In this document: one piece after another, positions 7,990 to 16,130 of the stretch
Position numbering within the stretch: position 1 is the stretch's first letter
How the letters are laid out: each line of letters starts with the position of its first letter
Assembly (NCBI GenBank): GCA_025355165.1
Contig: JANYAD010000119.1
Coordinates: forward strand, 1 to 53,383
Length of the DNA: 53,383 bases
From: Gammaproteobacteria bacterium
Lineage (GTDB): Bacteria; Pseudomonadota; Gammaproteobacteria; Steroidobacterales; Steroidobacteraceae
Direction: 5' to 3'
Translations under genes and position numbers: made by a program
Notes under the pieces: model-generated
Seen by the model: the letters and a program-made list of their open reading frames with translations, nothing else
Databases searched by the model: none
What the model was told of the DNA's origin: nothing

Positions 7990-9737
7990 GCGACTACCAC
8001 CTCGCGGAACATCCCGGCTTCCATGTGATAGAGCATATGACAGTGGTAGGCCCACTGGCCCGGGTTGTCGGCGGTGACTAAGTAGCTTAATTGTTTGCCC
8101 GGCTGCACGACGAAGGTGTGCTTTCGCACCAGCACCTCGCCATTGGCGGCTTCTAATTCACCGAACATGCCGTGCAGGTGAATTGGGTGGGCCATCATCG
8201 TGTCGTTTGAAAGCACGATGCGCAGCCGTTCCCCATAATCGAAATGCAGCGGCTCACTTTGAGAGAATTTCTTTCCATCGAAGCCCCAAATGAAGCGCTG
8301 CATGTTGCCGGTGAGCCGTAAATGAATTTCGCGCGCGGCAGCGCGGGGATCCTTGGAGCCGCCGATCGTGTGCAGGTCGGCATAGGTCAGCTCCCGCCGG
8401 CCGTTATCTCTTAGGCGGGGGCCCGGGTCATCGAGCGCCCGCGAGGGACTCATCACGTGCATATCGACCGATGGATCTTTGCTTTTCATGTCCTTCATGG
8501 ATAGGCCCTGCATCGCACTCATGTCCATCCCCGGCATCCCTTGCATGCTTTGCATAACCACATGCCCGGCTGTTCCCATGTGTGCTAGGCCCATGTCGGC
8601 CATGGTCAACCAGCTCTTCGCATCGACCCGCGGAACTTCCGCTTCCATGCCCGGATGCGGGCTCAAGGTTGCACGTGCGTACCCGGATCGATCCATAGAC
8701 TGCGCAAAAATCGTATAGGCACGGTCATCCTGCGGTTCAACGATCACATCGTAGGTCTCTGCCACTCCTAAGCGGATCTCCTCCACGGTCACCGGATCGA
8801 CCGCTTGGCCATCGGCGCTGATCACCATCATTTTGAGGCCGGGAATTCGCACATCAAAGAACGTCGAGGAGGAGGCATTGATCAAACGCAGGCGCACTCG
8901 CTCGCCCGCTTGAGCGATGCCAGTCCAGTTCTTCAATGCTGATGCGCCGTTGATGAGATAGGTGTAGGTCGATGCCGAGACGTCGCCTAAATCGGTCGGA
9001 TTCATGCGCATCTGGTTCCACATGCGCCGCTTGGCAAAAGCGCCTCTCAACCCCAACGATGATGCGTCGCGTGCAAAATCTTGGGCGCTGGGCAATTGAA
9101 AGTTATAGAAGTCGCTCATCTGCTTGAGCGTCGTGAAGATGTGCTCGGGGCTTTCGTCGGTCCAGTCGCTCAACAGAACGATGTGGTCGCGATCCGTGTG
9201 GATAGACTCACCCGCCGCCGGTTCGATGACGATCGCGCCGTAAAGCCCCGTCTGTTCCTGAAAGCGAGTGTGGCTGTGGTACCAGTAGGTGCCGCTTTGC
9301 ACCACTGGAAATCGATATGTGAAGGTCGCACCGGCGGGAATGCCCGGAAAGCTGATGCCGGGAACCCCATCCATATTGAAAGGCAAAGTAAGGCCGTGCC
9401 AGTGAATCGAACTCGAGGTGGGCAAGCTGTTGTGCACACGCAGTGTCACCGTGGTCCCTTCGCGCCACCGCAAGGTCGGCCCTGGGACGCTGCCGTTAAT
9501 GGAAGTGGTCAGCATCATGCGGCCACTAAAATTCATTGGCGTACTGCCAACGGTTAAGTCAAATTCGGTGCCGCTTAAGATTTGAGGACTGCTCGCGCTC
9601 GAGATGCTCTGCGCACGACTTGCTGACGGGAAGAAAGACAGGCCGGAAGCCGCGCCGGCGCCGCTCAAGGCCAATCCTTGGACCAAGCGGCGCCGAGCGA
9701 TGTCGGTGACGCAGCCTCGCGATGCTGGGAATTTCAT
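7986..9737 (-). CDS. copA: Multicopper oxidase CopA, Tat-exported
   Basis: 583 residues from the ATG at 9737, preceded by GGAG; an in-frame ATG further upstream (9803) would put the Tat motif too far from the N-terminus. The twin-arginine signal is RRRLVQG at about residues 15-21. Copper ligands appear in order: HWHG (about 112-115), HSH (154-156), HPIHLHG near residue 515-520 and HCHMLYHMEAGM at the end. A Met-rich segment (MQSMQGMPGMDMSAMQG) lies in the second half, as in CopA/PcoA proteins that oxidise or sequester periplasmic Cu(I). It is the middle gene of copL-copA-copB. Confidence 0.95.
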   Translation of the reverse strand: MKFPASRGCVTDIARRRLVQGLALSGAGAASGLSFFPSASRAQSISSASSPQILSGTEFDLTVGSTPMNFSGRMMLTTSINGSVPGPTLRWREGTTVTLRVHNSLPTSSSIHWHGLTLPFNMDGVPGISFPGIPAGATFTYRFPVVQSGTYWYHSHTRFQEQTGLYGAIVIEPAAGESIHTDRDHIVLLSDWTDESPEHIFTTLKQMSDFYNFQLPSAQDFARDASSLGLRGAFAKRRMWNQMRMNPTDLGDVSASTYTYLINGASALKNWTGIAQAGERVRLRLINASSSTFFDVRIPGLKMMVISADGQAVDPVTVEEIRLGVAETYDVIVEPQDDRAYTIFAQSMDRSGYARATLSPHPGMEAEVPRVDAKSWLTMADMGLAHMGTAGHVVMQSMQGMPGMDMSAMQGLSMKDMKSKDPSVDMHVMSPSRALDDPGPRLRDNGRRELTYADLHTIGGSKDPRAAAREIHLRLTGNMQRFIWGFDGKKFSQSEPLHFDYGERLRIVLSNDTMMAHPIHLHGMFGELEAANGEVLVRKHTFVVQPGKQLSYLVTADNPGQWAYHCHMLYHMEAGMFREVVVA

Positions 9738-9825
9738 GCGAACTCCAAAGTCCGAGAATGCTCGAGCACCCACGTGCACAAGCACAGGAATCTTCAATGC
9801 CACGGCGCAGCGTGGTCGATTTTCC

Positions 9826-10206
9826 TTAGTCGGGCGGAGGTCTTAGAGGCGGGTCGATCGCAAGGGCTGCAACACTTAGCAGCGCTGGGGGGAGCAGAGC
9901 TAACTTAAGTGGCATGACCGCGAAGGTCGCAGATAAGGCCTTTACGGCGGCTGTTTGAGCATTGCAGCCATGGGAACTTGAGCAACCCTGGGATTTCGAT
10001 CGGCAATGCTGGCAGACCGAGGCGTCGTGCGGCTGCGAACGCGCGCTCATATCCATCCCCGGCATGCTTGACGTCGATGTTTCGGTACCGCACTGCGGCG
10101 CGGCAACCACCAGCCCTTGAGCCGCCAACAAAATGCAGGCGAATACCCAGCAAAGCGCTGGTAGCCGAGGAATACGAGAGAGTCGGATGGGTCGATGTGT
10201 CTTCAT
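9826..10206 (-). CDS. copL: CopL-like small exported Cys/His/Met protein
   Basis: 126 residues from the ATG at 10206. An N-terminal signal or membrane segment (PALCWVFACILLAAQGLVVA) is followed by a likely metal-binding part with SMPGMDMSA, a CQHC motif and further cysteines. The tail is hydrophobic and ends in PPLRPPPD. Its place directly before copA and copB matches the copLAB order described in Xanthomonas, where CopL is needed for copper-induced expression. Sequence similarity to CopL could not be tested, so the symbol rests mainly on context and composition. About 88 bases separate it from copA. Confidence 0.6.
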   Translation of the reverse strand: MKTHRPIRLSRIPRLPALCWVFACILLAAQGLVVAAPQCGTETSTSSMPGMDMSARSQPHDASVCQHCRSKSQGCSSSHGCNAQTAAVKALSATFAVMPLKLALLPPALLSVAALAIDPPLRPPPD

Positions 10207-10231
10207 GCGATCAGGAACTAACGGAGCCGCT

Positions 10232-10259
10232 ATATTACCTCGATTAACTTCATGAGGTA
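10232..10259 (-). promoter_or_regulatory. Candidate copLAB promoter and dyad operator
   Basis: TACCTC (10236-10241) and GAGGTA (10254-10259) form a perfect six-base dyad with a 12-base spacer. On the minus strand one arm overlaps a TAATAT box (10232-10237), a plausible -10 about 25 bases before copL. An additional hairpin ACCGCC/GGCGGT (10259-10276) lies just upstream. A dyad over a promoter before a copper operon fits a metal-sensing regulator such as CueR or CopR, but no regulator gene is nearby and the dyad does not match a consensus I can name. Confidence 0.35.
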
Positions 10260-10373
10260 CCGCCACTGTGGGCGGTGGCCGTCAAAGTTTCATCGAGGCA
10301 CAAGCGCAGTACGTGAGAGCCGGCCAAATCGAGCGCTGCTGAAATTGCCGGGCCTGCAGCGTATTCTCGCGTC

Positions 10374-10832
10374 ATGCGCAACAATCCCCACCGCGTGACG
10401 GTGAGTATCCAAGCTCCCCCGCAGAAAGTGTTTGCGGTGCTCTGCGATGTCGAGCGCTGGCCCGAGTGGACGCCAACCGTGCTCAGCGTGCGGCCGATGA
10501 GCGGCGGGCCGTTGGCCGTGGGCAGCCGATATGAGATGCGCCAGCCCAAATTGCGCCCCGCAATCTGGCAGGTCACTGACCTTGAGGAGCAACGCAGATT
10601 TAATTGGCAGGCGAGCGCAGCCGGTCTTCAGATGAAAGCGGGACACTCGGTTAAACCCGATGGCGCCGGCAGCCGCGTTGAACTGTCATTCGAAGTCTCT
10701 GGATTTCTGGCACCCGTTGTCGGCCGCCTGTACGCTCGGCTGATCGAAGACTATGTCGGCACCGAATCGAAGAAACTTAAATCTCGCTGCGAGTCCGCGG
10801 CGGGTTACGCAACTGGTCTTGGCAATAAATGA
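10374..10832 (+). CDS. SRPBCC-family (START/Bet v1-like) protein
   Basis: 152 residues. The opening VTVSIQAPPQKVFAVLCDVERWPEWTP (about residues 8-34) is the classic start of the polyketide cyclase/dehydrase SRPBCC fold. Later strands (VTDLEEQRRFNWQ, RVELSFEVSGF) and a C-terminal helix (IEDYVGTESKKLKSR) complete the lipid- or ligand-binding cavity. No specific substrate is implied. It is divergent from copL. Its last 56 bases overlap the end of a gene on the other strand (10777-11157). Confidence 0.82.
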   Translation: MRNNPHRVTVSIQAPPQKVFAVLCDVERWPEWTPTVLSVRPMSGGPLAVGSRYEMRQPKLRPAIWQVTDLEEQRRFNWQASAAGLQMKAGHSVKPDGAGSRVELSFEVSGFLAPVVGRLYARLIEDYVGTESKKLKSRCESAAGYATGLGNK

Positions 10833-11157
10833 ACACACTGTTGCCAATGATACTCAGCGCGAACAACGCCAAGGACACCGGAACGACCTCGAGCACCTTA
10901 TGCAGCCCCAGCCAAGTCGTCGGCGATTCCCACCACTGCAAAAAGCTCGCGAGCGTGCCGGTATCGCCATCCTTCGCGCAGCAATGCACCAGGCTGATCC
11001 GCATCCCGTCCCCCATGCCGATACGGGTCCATTCCCCATCCCGAAACCATTTGTATATTTGCGCCCCTATCACATAGAGAAATGCCGCGAGGCATCCGTA
11101 GCCGATCAGCGCGCCGACTCCGGCCATGAGCTTCAGCAGCGAGGTGCGCGCTTTCAT
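10777..11157 (-). CDS. Small membrane protein, last gene of the birA operon
   Basis: 126 residues from the ATG at 11157, which overlaps the SPOR gene's stop as ATGA. Two membrane helices are visible (about residues 9-31 and 90-112), with a periplasmic or cytoplasmic segment between that has two adjacent Cys (HCCAKDGD). I do not recognise the family. The gene is translationally coupled to the SPOR-domain gene, which hints at an envelope role. Its 3' end overlaps the convergent SRPBCC gene by 56 bases. Confidence 0.6.
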   Translation of the reverse strand: MKARTSLLKLMAGVGALIGYGCLAAFLYVIGAQIYKWFRDGEWTRIGMGDGMRISLVHCCAKDGDTGTLASFLQWWESPTTWLGLHKVLEVVPVSLALFALSIIGNSVFIYCQDQLRNPPRTRSEI

Positions 11158-11924
11158 GAGGGCCCCGCTGCCGACGGACATCCCTTGACCTCCAGTCGGA
11201 CGATGCGGCCGGACTCGCCTTTCAGGTCGGAGGGATTCAGCAATCCGTCCGTAGGCTTCAAATCGATGTCGATCCAAAAGACATTGCCATTGCGCTTGCG
11301 ATCCGCAATGGCGGGATTGAAACCCAACGCTTGAGCCTGGGCTACCCGCGACTGCGCCCGTTTCGTTTCGCTAAAGAGACCCAGTGAAATCACCGAGCCC
11401 TCGTTGGGGCCGGGCATCTCCAGTGCATCATCGATGCCAGCGGCCTTGAGCTTCGTAAGCGCCTGTTCCACCGCCGGCCGGGCCGAGGGAAGCGGCAAAT
11501 AAACCCACACTCCCGCCCATACCTCGCCCTCGGCCACACGCTGTCGCGGGTCATAGCCGCCGCCGCGCAGCGTGGACGCGGCGCGTGCGGTCTCAGATAC
11601 ATCGCGAAACGGTCCTATGCTGATGCAGCGCTTCACATTGGTCAGCAGAGCGCCCGAATTGGCGCCAGGCCTCGGTGCATCCTCGACACCGAGGATCGCA
11701 GGCGGGGCCGCGGACCCGCCCGGGGCATTCTCAGCGGTGCGCGCCGCAGCGGGGGCGGCGGAATTGCCGACCTCGGAAGCAAGCTTGAGCGTAGCGGGTG
11801 TTGCGGCCGCGGCGCTTTCTGGGACTTTGGCGATATCGCGAGCCCACAAGAAATAGCACACGTTGGCGAGCACCAAGCATACGGTCAGGGTCTTCCAGAT
11901 CATCAAGCGTCCGCCCTCACTCAT
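11154..11924 (-). CDS. SPOR-domain membrane protein
   Basis: 256 residues. A single N-terminal membrane helix (about residues 8-28) is followed by an Ala/Pro-rich periplasmic linker and a SPOR-like domain (CISIGPFRDVSETARAASTL; SLGLFSETKRAQSRVAQAQALGF). SPOR domains bind denuded septal peptidoglycan, so the protein probably goes to the division site. The start overlaps the birA end by eight bases. In many Gammaproteobacteria a SPOR gene follows birA and coaX; here coaX is absent from this position. Confidence 0.8.
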   Translation of the reverse strand: MSEGGRLMIWKTLTVCLVLANVCYFLWARDIAKVPESAAAATPATLKLASEVGNSAAPAAARTAENAPGGSAAPPAILGVEDAPRPGANSGALLTNVKRCISIGPFRDVSETARAASTLRGGGYDPRQRVAEGEVWAGVWVYLPLPSARPAVEQALTKLKAAGIDDALEMPGPNEGSVISLGLFSETKRAQSRVAQAQALGFNPAIADRKRNGNVFWIDIDLKPTDGLLNPSDLKGESGRIVRLEVKGCPSAAGPS

Positions 11925-12927
11925 GTGCTATCCGCAAACTCGCCTCGCCAGAAATAAATCGTTGCATGCGATCCCCAGTTTCGAGCAGCAGCGCTCCTTC
12001 TGAATCCACGCCGCGGGCAATCCCTGCAATCGTCGTCCCGCCGACCACCACCTGGGCTTGGCGGTCTTTCAAGCCATCCAGAGCGGTCCACGCATCCCGA
12101 AAGGCAGGGAATCCAAAGCGCTCATACTGCAGCAGCATACTCAAAAGTTCGTCCAAGATGGCTCCGGCCAACAAATTACGCGATGGCCGCCCCTGGCAGG
12201 CATCGGCGACGGCCGCCACCGCCGCCCCGCTCGCCTCGATCTGGCGCCGTGCCTCCTCAGGCAGCACCACGTTGATTCCCACGCCGATCACCACGTGGGC
12301 CAGGCCGCCCGCCTCGGCCCGCAATTCGGTGAGAACACCTCCGAGCTTGCGATCGCGGTACCAGATATCGTTTGGCCACTTGAGCGAAGTCCCGGCGGCT
12401 CCCGCGCGCACAAGCGCTCGGGACACCGCCACGCCGACACCCAGGCTCAGGGCCGGCAAGGTGCGCACCACATCGCTGCACGTCCAGCCAAGCGACATGG
12501 CGACGCCGCTCCCAAAAGGTGCAATCCAATGCCTTCCCATGCGACCTCGGCCGGCATGCTGCAACTCGCTCAGGCAGACATCCGCCGTGCCCCGCGGCGG
12601 CGGTCTCGCACCCAGCAAGCGCGTGTTGGTGGAATCGACGTCGAACAATAATTCCAACTCGTGTAGGTGGGGTTGACGCTCAGTCGCCAGTTCGGCGCGG
12701 ATGCGCTGCGCATCCAACAATTCAACGGGTTTCTTGAGCCGGTAGCCGCGGCGCGGCAATGCCTCCACCTCGATCCCTAGGGCCCGCAGCTTTTCTATAC
12801 CCTTCCACACCGCCGCTCGCGTTTGGCCCAGGCCCGCTGCCAGTCCTTCCCCGGAATGCAGTTCCCCGTCTGCCAGCAGCATCAACACGGGCGGAGACTT
12901 TATGCAGCTCGGGGCCGAAACAACCAT
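11917..12927 (-). CDS. birA: Biotin-protein ligase / biotin operon repressor BirA
   Basis: 336 residues, a full-length bifunctional BirA. The N-terminal winged helix (LLADGELHSGEGLAAGLGQTRAAVWKGI, about residues 17-44, with basic RRGYRLKK after it) suits DNA binding. The catalytic domain has GRGRMGRHW (126-134) for biotinyl-AMP and KWPNDIWY, and a small C-terminal SH3-like domain follows. It attaches biotin to acetyl-CoA carboxylase and may repress biotin genes, none of which are in the window. The start overlaps plsY by 28 bases; later in-frame starts (for example 12882) are possible. Confidence 0.94.
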   Translation of the reverse strand: MVVSAPSCIKSPPVLMLLADGELHSGEGLAAGLGQTRAAVWKGIEKLRALGIEVEALPRRGYRLKKPVELLDAQRIRAELATERQPHLHELELLFDVDSTNTRLLGARPPPRGTADVCLSELQHAGRGRMGRHWIAPFGSGVAMSLGWTCSDVVRTLPALSLGVGVAVSRALVRAGAAGTSLKWPNDIWYRDRKLGGVLTELRAEAGGLAHVVIGVGINVVLPEEARRQIEASGAAVAAVADACQGRPSRNLLAGAILDELLSMLLQYERFGFPAFRDAWTALDGLKDRQAQVVVGGTTIAGIARGVDSEGALLLETGDRMQRFISGEASLRIAHE

Positions 12928-13544
12928 AGCTGCCGTGCTCGAGTTTCTTTTCCCGCACGCATGCGGGCGATGTTGCTGCGATGAGTAAAGATCACAAACA
13001 GGGCAACCGTCGCGCAGAAAATGCAGAGCGCGACATTGTTTGGTTCCAGCACCAGCACCGCAATCGCCAAGGCGACCGTCGACAATATGCTAGCCAGGCT
13101 GACGAAGCCAGACAACGCCACCACGATGAACCAACTCGCCAGCAGAGGCAGCAGCAAGCGCAAGTCGAGCGCTGCCATCACCCCAACCACCGTCGCGGCT
13201 CCCTTGCCGCCGCGAAAATCGAACCACACCGGATAGACATGCCCGATGATCACGGCAAAGCCGCAACCCACCGTAAGCCATTCGCGTGCAAGCGCCGGGT
13301 CAATGCCAACCCCCGGCAATACCGCCGTCGGCAGCCACCACACCGCGACGACGCCTTTCGCAATATCGATGATAAGCACGATCAGTCCGAACAGCTTGCC
13401 CTGAGTGCGCAATGCATTGGTGGCACCCGCGTTGCCGCTGCCCATGCTGCGAATATCCACGCCGCGCAGGCGTCCAAGAATCAAGCTGCCAAGGAGGGTT
13501 CCGAGTAAGTACGCGAAAACTAATTTGAAGCCGAGTTCCAGCAT
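12900..13544 (-). CDS. plsY: Acyl-phosphate glycerol-3-phosphate acyltransferase PlsY
   Basis: 214 residues with five to six membrane helices. The three PlsY motifs are present: SMGSGNAGATNALR (about residues 33-46), HVYPVWFDFRGGKGAATVVG (about 101-120) and a final THRSNIARMRAGKE. It transfers the acyl group from acyl-phosphate to glycerol-3-phosphate, the first step of phospholipid synthesis, in the inner membrane. It sits seven bases after ctlX and overlaps birA, so all three are likely on one transcript. Confidence 0.95.
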   Translation of the reverse strand: MLELGFKLVFAYLLGTLLGSLILGRLRGVDIRSMGSGNAGATNALRTQGKLFGLIVLIIDIAKGVVAVWWLPTAVLPGVGIDPALAREWLTVGCGFAVIIGHVYPVWFDFRGGKGAATVVGVMAALDLRLLLPLLASWFIVVALSGFVSLASILSTVALAIAVLVLEPNNVALCIFCATVALFVIFTHRSNIARMRAGKETRARQLWLFRPRAA

Positions 13545-13551
13545 TCGGCAA

Positions 13552-14535
13552 TTATTGCTTAACTACGCGGGCGGACGCACGTGCAGCGGTATTGCGCTTC
13601 GGCAAATGGATTTCCGCCAGCATGCAGCGCACCCCGCCGCCGCCCACGCGCTCGATCGTGGGTATGGACACTGGCACCAGTTCCACGTGCGCCTCCAGCA
13701 TACGGCGCTGCGTTGAATTCAAGCTGGCTAAGGCACCCATGGACAGTGCCAGCAGTTTAGAGTTCTTGGTCGAAAGCTCCAGCACGTTAGCTGCAAACTG
13801 CGCCATTTGTTGCAGCGAGATATCGACAACTTCGTGACCCGTTCCACGCAACCGTGAAAAAACGGCTTCGCGATGCTCAGTGTTGGCCAGGGACGCTCCA
13901 CAGACCACCGCAAAATCCGTGCCAATCGCCAGCATCACATTGGTGTGATAGATCAAACGTCCATTGCTGTCCACGGCATCGAAAGTCATCAGTTCATAGT
14001 CTAAAAGCTGTGCGAATTCGCCGAGCACATCCAGATCCGTACGCGGCGAGGAACATGCATAGGCAACGCGATGCACTCGGTCGAGCACCAGGCTGCCGGT
14101 GCCCTCCAGAAACTTCGCCTCGGTTTCCCGATGGCTCAAATCCACGGTACGCGACACCCGAAACCCACCGCAGCGAATAACTTGCTCCAGGATTTCTTCC
14201 CGGCGCTCCGCGCGGCGGTTGGCCGCCAGCATCGGATAAAGCGCCACTGTGCCGTCGTGGTGGAAGCTGACCCAATTGTTGGGAAATATTGCGTCGGGCT
14301 TAACTGGTTCCTCGCTGTCGGGGGCAACCAGCACTTCCACGCCCTTCTGCCTCAACGCATCAGCAAGGGCGCCGAATTCCTGTAGGACGCCACCGAACTG
14401 TTCGCCCACCGAGGAAGTCTGCTGGAAAGCGTTGGTATCGGCAGTTTGCGGATTGCAGCCGAAGCGGGCAGGCCGCACCATAAGCACGGACCCGGCACTT
14501 TGCATCTCCGCCTCAGGATGATCTGCGACCGACAT
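13552..14535 (-). CDS. ctlX: Arginine deiminase-related hydrolase (CtlX type)
   Basis: 327 residues of the guanidine-modifying enzyme fold. Typical CtlX signatures are FGCNPQTADTNAFQ (about residues 25-38), AIFPNNWVSFHHDGT and RLIYHTNVMLAIG. The likely catalytic Cys is in GGGGVRCMLAEIHLP near residue 307, with the His of YHTNVM. CtlX is described as a citrulline-utilisation hydrolase; related members act on amino-acid guanidino or ureido groups. It begins the minus-strand operon ctlX-plsY-birA-SPOR and is divergent from opgG with only 38 bases between starts. Confidence 0.85.
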   Translation of the reverse strand: MSVADHPEAEMQSAGSVLMVRPARFGCNPQTADTNAFQQTSSVGEQFGGVLQEFGALADALRQKGVEVLVAPDSEEPVKPDAIFPNNWVSFHHDGTVALYPMLAANRRAERREEILEQVIRCGGFRVSRTVDLSHRETEAKFLEGTGSLVLDRVHRVAYACSSPRTDLDVLGEFAQLLDYELMTFDAVDSNGRLIYHTNVMLAIGTDFAVVCGASLANTEHREAVFSRLRGTGHEVVDISLQQMAQFAANVLELSTKNSKLLALSMGALASLNSTQRRMLEAHVELVPVSIPTIERVGGGGVRCMLAEIHLPKRNTAARASARVVKQ

Positions 14536-14552
14536 AGGGCTGGCACTATACT
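14524..14552 (+). promoter_or_regulatory. Candidate opgGHD promoter
   Basis: A good -10 box TATACT (14547-14552) lies 17 bases after a weak TGCGAC -35. Transcription would begin near 14559, about 15 bases before the opgG TTG start. The divergent ctlX promoter must overlap this 38-base region. Based on box match and position only. Confidence 0.35.
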
Positions 14553-14573
14553 AGCGGTTTTTTGGGGTAAACC

Positions 14574-16130
14574 TTGCCGGGATCAGTTGCCAAGTTCATC
14601 GGGGTAATGGCGCTCGCCGTTGCTGCCTTACAAGTGCAGGTTGGAGCCGCGCCTGCGGGCGCGCAGGCGGCCGCGAAACCGCAAGCGCCGGGCGTCGACA
14701 CGCAGGCTGGGTATCCCTTTTCCTTTGAAACGCTGCTGGAGGATGCCAAGCACCGAGCCGCCACCCCCTATTCCCCCCAACGCAACAGCGTGCCTGCGGC
14801 GCTCGACAAACTGAGCCCGGAGCAGTATCGCAGCATACATTTCAATCCCGATGCGGGTATTTGGCGTGGAGAGAATCTGCCATTTCGGATCGAGCTGCTG
14901 CGAGCGGCATACAACATGCCGACATCGGTCACCATCTCCACCGTCGAGGGCGGCGTTGCCAAGGACTTGGTCGCAACCCCGGCTATGTTCCAAACAGGTG
15001 CCACGCCGCAGCAACTGGGGGCAGTGTCGCTGCCACTGTCTGGCTTCAGGATCCGCTACCGTATCAATTCTCCAAAGGTCTGGGATGAATTTTTAGTTTT
15101 CCAGGGCGCCAGTTACTTCCGTGCGGTCGCAAAAAATCTCTTGTACGGGTTGTCGGCCCGAGGCCTGGCAATCGACGTCGGAGAGCCCGCTGGCGAAGAG
15201 TTTCCTCTCTTCACCCATTTTTGGATCGAGCGTCCAGCAGCCAGCGCATCGGCCATCGTTATCTATGCATTACTTGAGAGCCAGTCCAGCGCAGGCGCAT
15301 ACAAATTCACCGTGCAACCGGGTGTAGAGACGCTGACCGACGTCGAGCTTGCGCTGTTTCCGCGCGCCGAAATGCGCGTGGCCGGCCTTGCACCTCTGAC
15401 CTCGATGTTTCTGTTCGATGAAAGCAACCGCGGGCGCTTGGATGACTACCGACCCGAGGTCCACGATTCGGACGGGTTGCAAATCACAACCAAGTCGGGC
15501 GAACACCTATTTCGACCGCTCGCCAATCCGCTGAAGCTCCAAGTATCGACCTTCACAAAAGAAGCGCCCGAGGGTTTCGGGCTCGTGCAACGCTCGCGGC
15601 AACAGCGCGACTTTCAGGATTTCGACATGCAGTACGAGAGGCGGCCCAGTGCTTGGATTACGCCCAAGGGCGATTGGGGCGCCGGCGGTGTCGAACTCGT
15701 GGAAATTCCCTCCGGGCGGGAGACCAACGACAATATAGTCGCCTTCTGGCGGCCGGCGCAAGCCCTCACGCCGGGACATCCGGCGCAATACGCCTACCGG
15801 TTAACCTGGTGCGATGAAGCGCCGTTTCCAAAGGGTCTGGGGAAAGTCATCGCCACTCGCTCCGGTGCCAGCATCGACCGCAAGCGGCGTGTGTTTTTAG
15901 TGGATATCGTGGGCGCTGGAGAAAAACTCGATGGCTTGCGCCTTGACCTTGGCGCTTCGGCTGGCGCGATCTCCAATTCCAGCCTGATCTCCAATCGCGA
16001 GCTGCATGGCCTTCGCGCCAGCTTTGAGATCGATCCGAAAGACGTCAACTTGATCGAAATGCGGTTGCGCGTCATGCGCGGCGACACTCCGGTCAGTGAA
16101 ACCTGGTTGTATCGATGGACGTCCAGCTAA
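14574..16130 (+). CDS. opgG: Periplasmic glucan biosynthesis protein OpgG
   Basis: 518 residues from a TTG at 14574 with GGGG upstream; an ATG at 14607 is an alternative that shortens the signal peptide. The Ala-rich leader ends near AGAQA. The mature part matches the MdoG family: FSFETLLEDAKHRA near the start, SPEQYRSIHF, LTSMFLFDE, RPEVHDSDGL and a C-terminal WLYRW. OpgG works in the periplasm on the beta-1,2-glucan backbone made by OpgH, adding or shaping branches. It overlaps opgH by 16 bases and is a paralogue of OpgD downstream. Confidence 0.93.
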   Translation: MPGSVAKFIGVMALAVAALQVQVGAAPAGAQAAAKPQAPGVDTQAGYPFSFETLLEDAKHRAATPYSPQRNSVPAALDKLSPEQYRSIHFNPDAGIWRGENLPFRIELLRAAYNMPTSVTISTVEGGVAKDLVATPAMFQTGATPQQLGAVSLPLSGFRIRYRINSPKVWDEFLVFQGASYFRAVAKNLLYGLSARGLAIDVGEPAGEEFPLFTHFWIERPAASASAIVIYALLESQSSAGAYKFTVQPGVETLTDVELALFPRAEMRVAGLAPLTSMFLFDESNRGRLDDYRPEVHDSDGLQITTKSGEHLFRPLANPLKLQVSTFTKEAPEGFGLVQRSRQQRDFQDFDMQYERRPSAWITPKGDWGAGGVELVEIPSGRETNDNIVAFWRPAQALTPGHPAQYAYRLTWCDEAPFPKGLGKVIATRSGASIDRKRRVFLVDIVGAGEKLDGLRLDLGASAGAISNSSLISNRELHGLRASFEIDPKDVNLIEMRLRVMRGDTPVSETWLYRWTSS

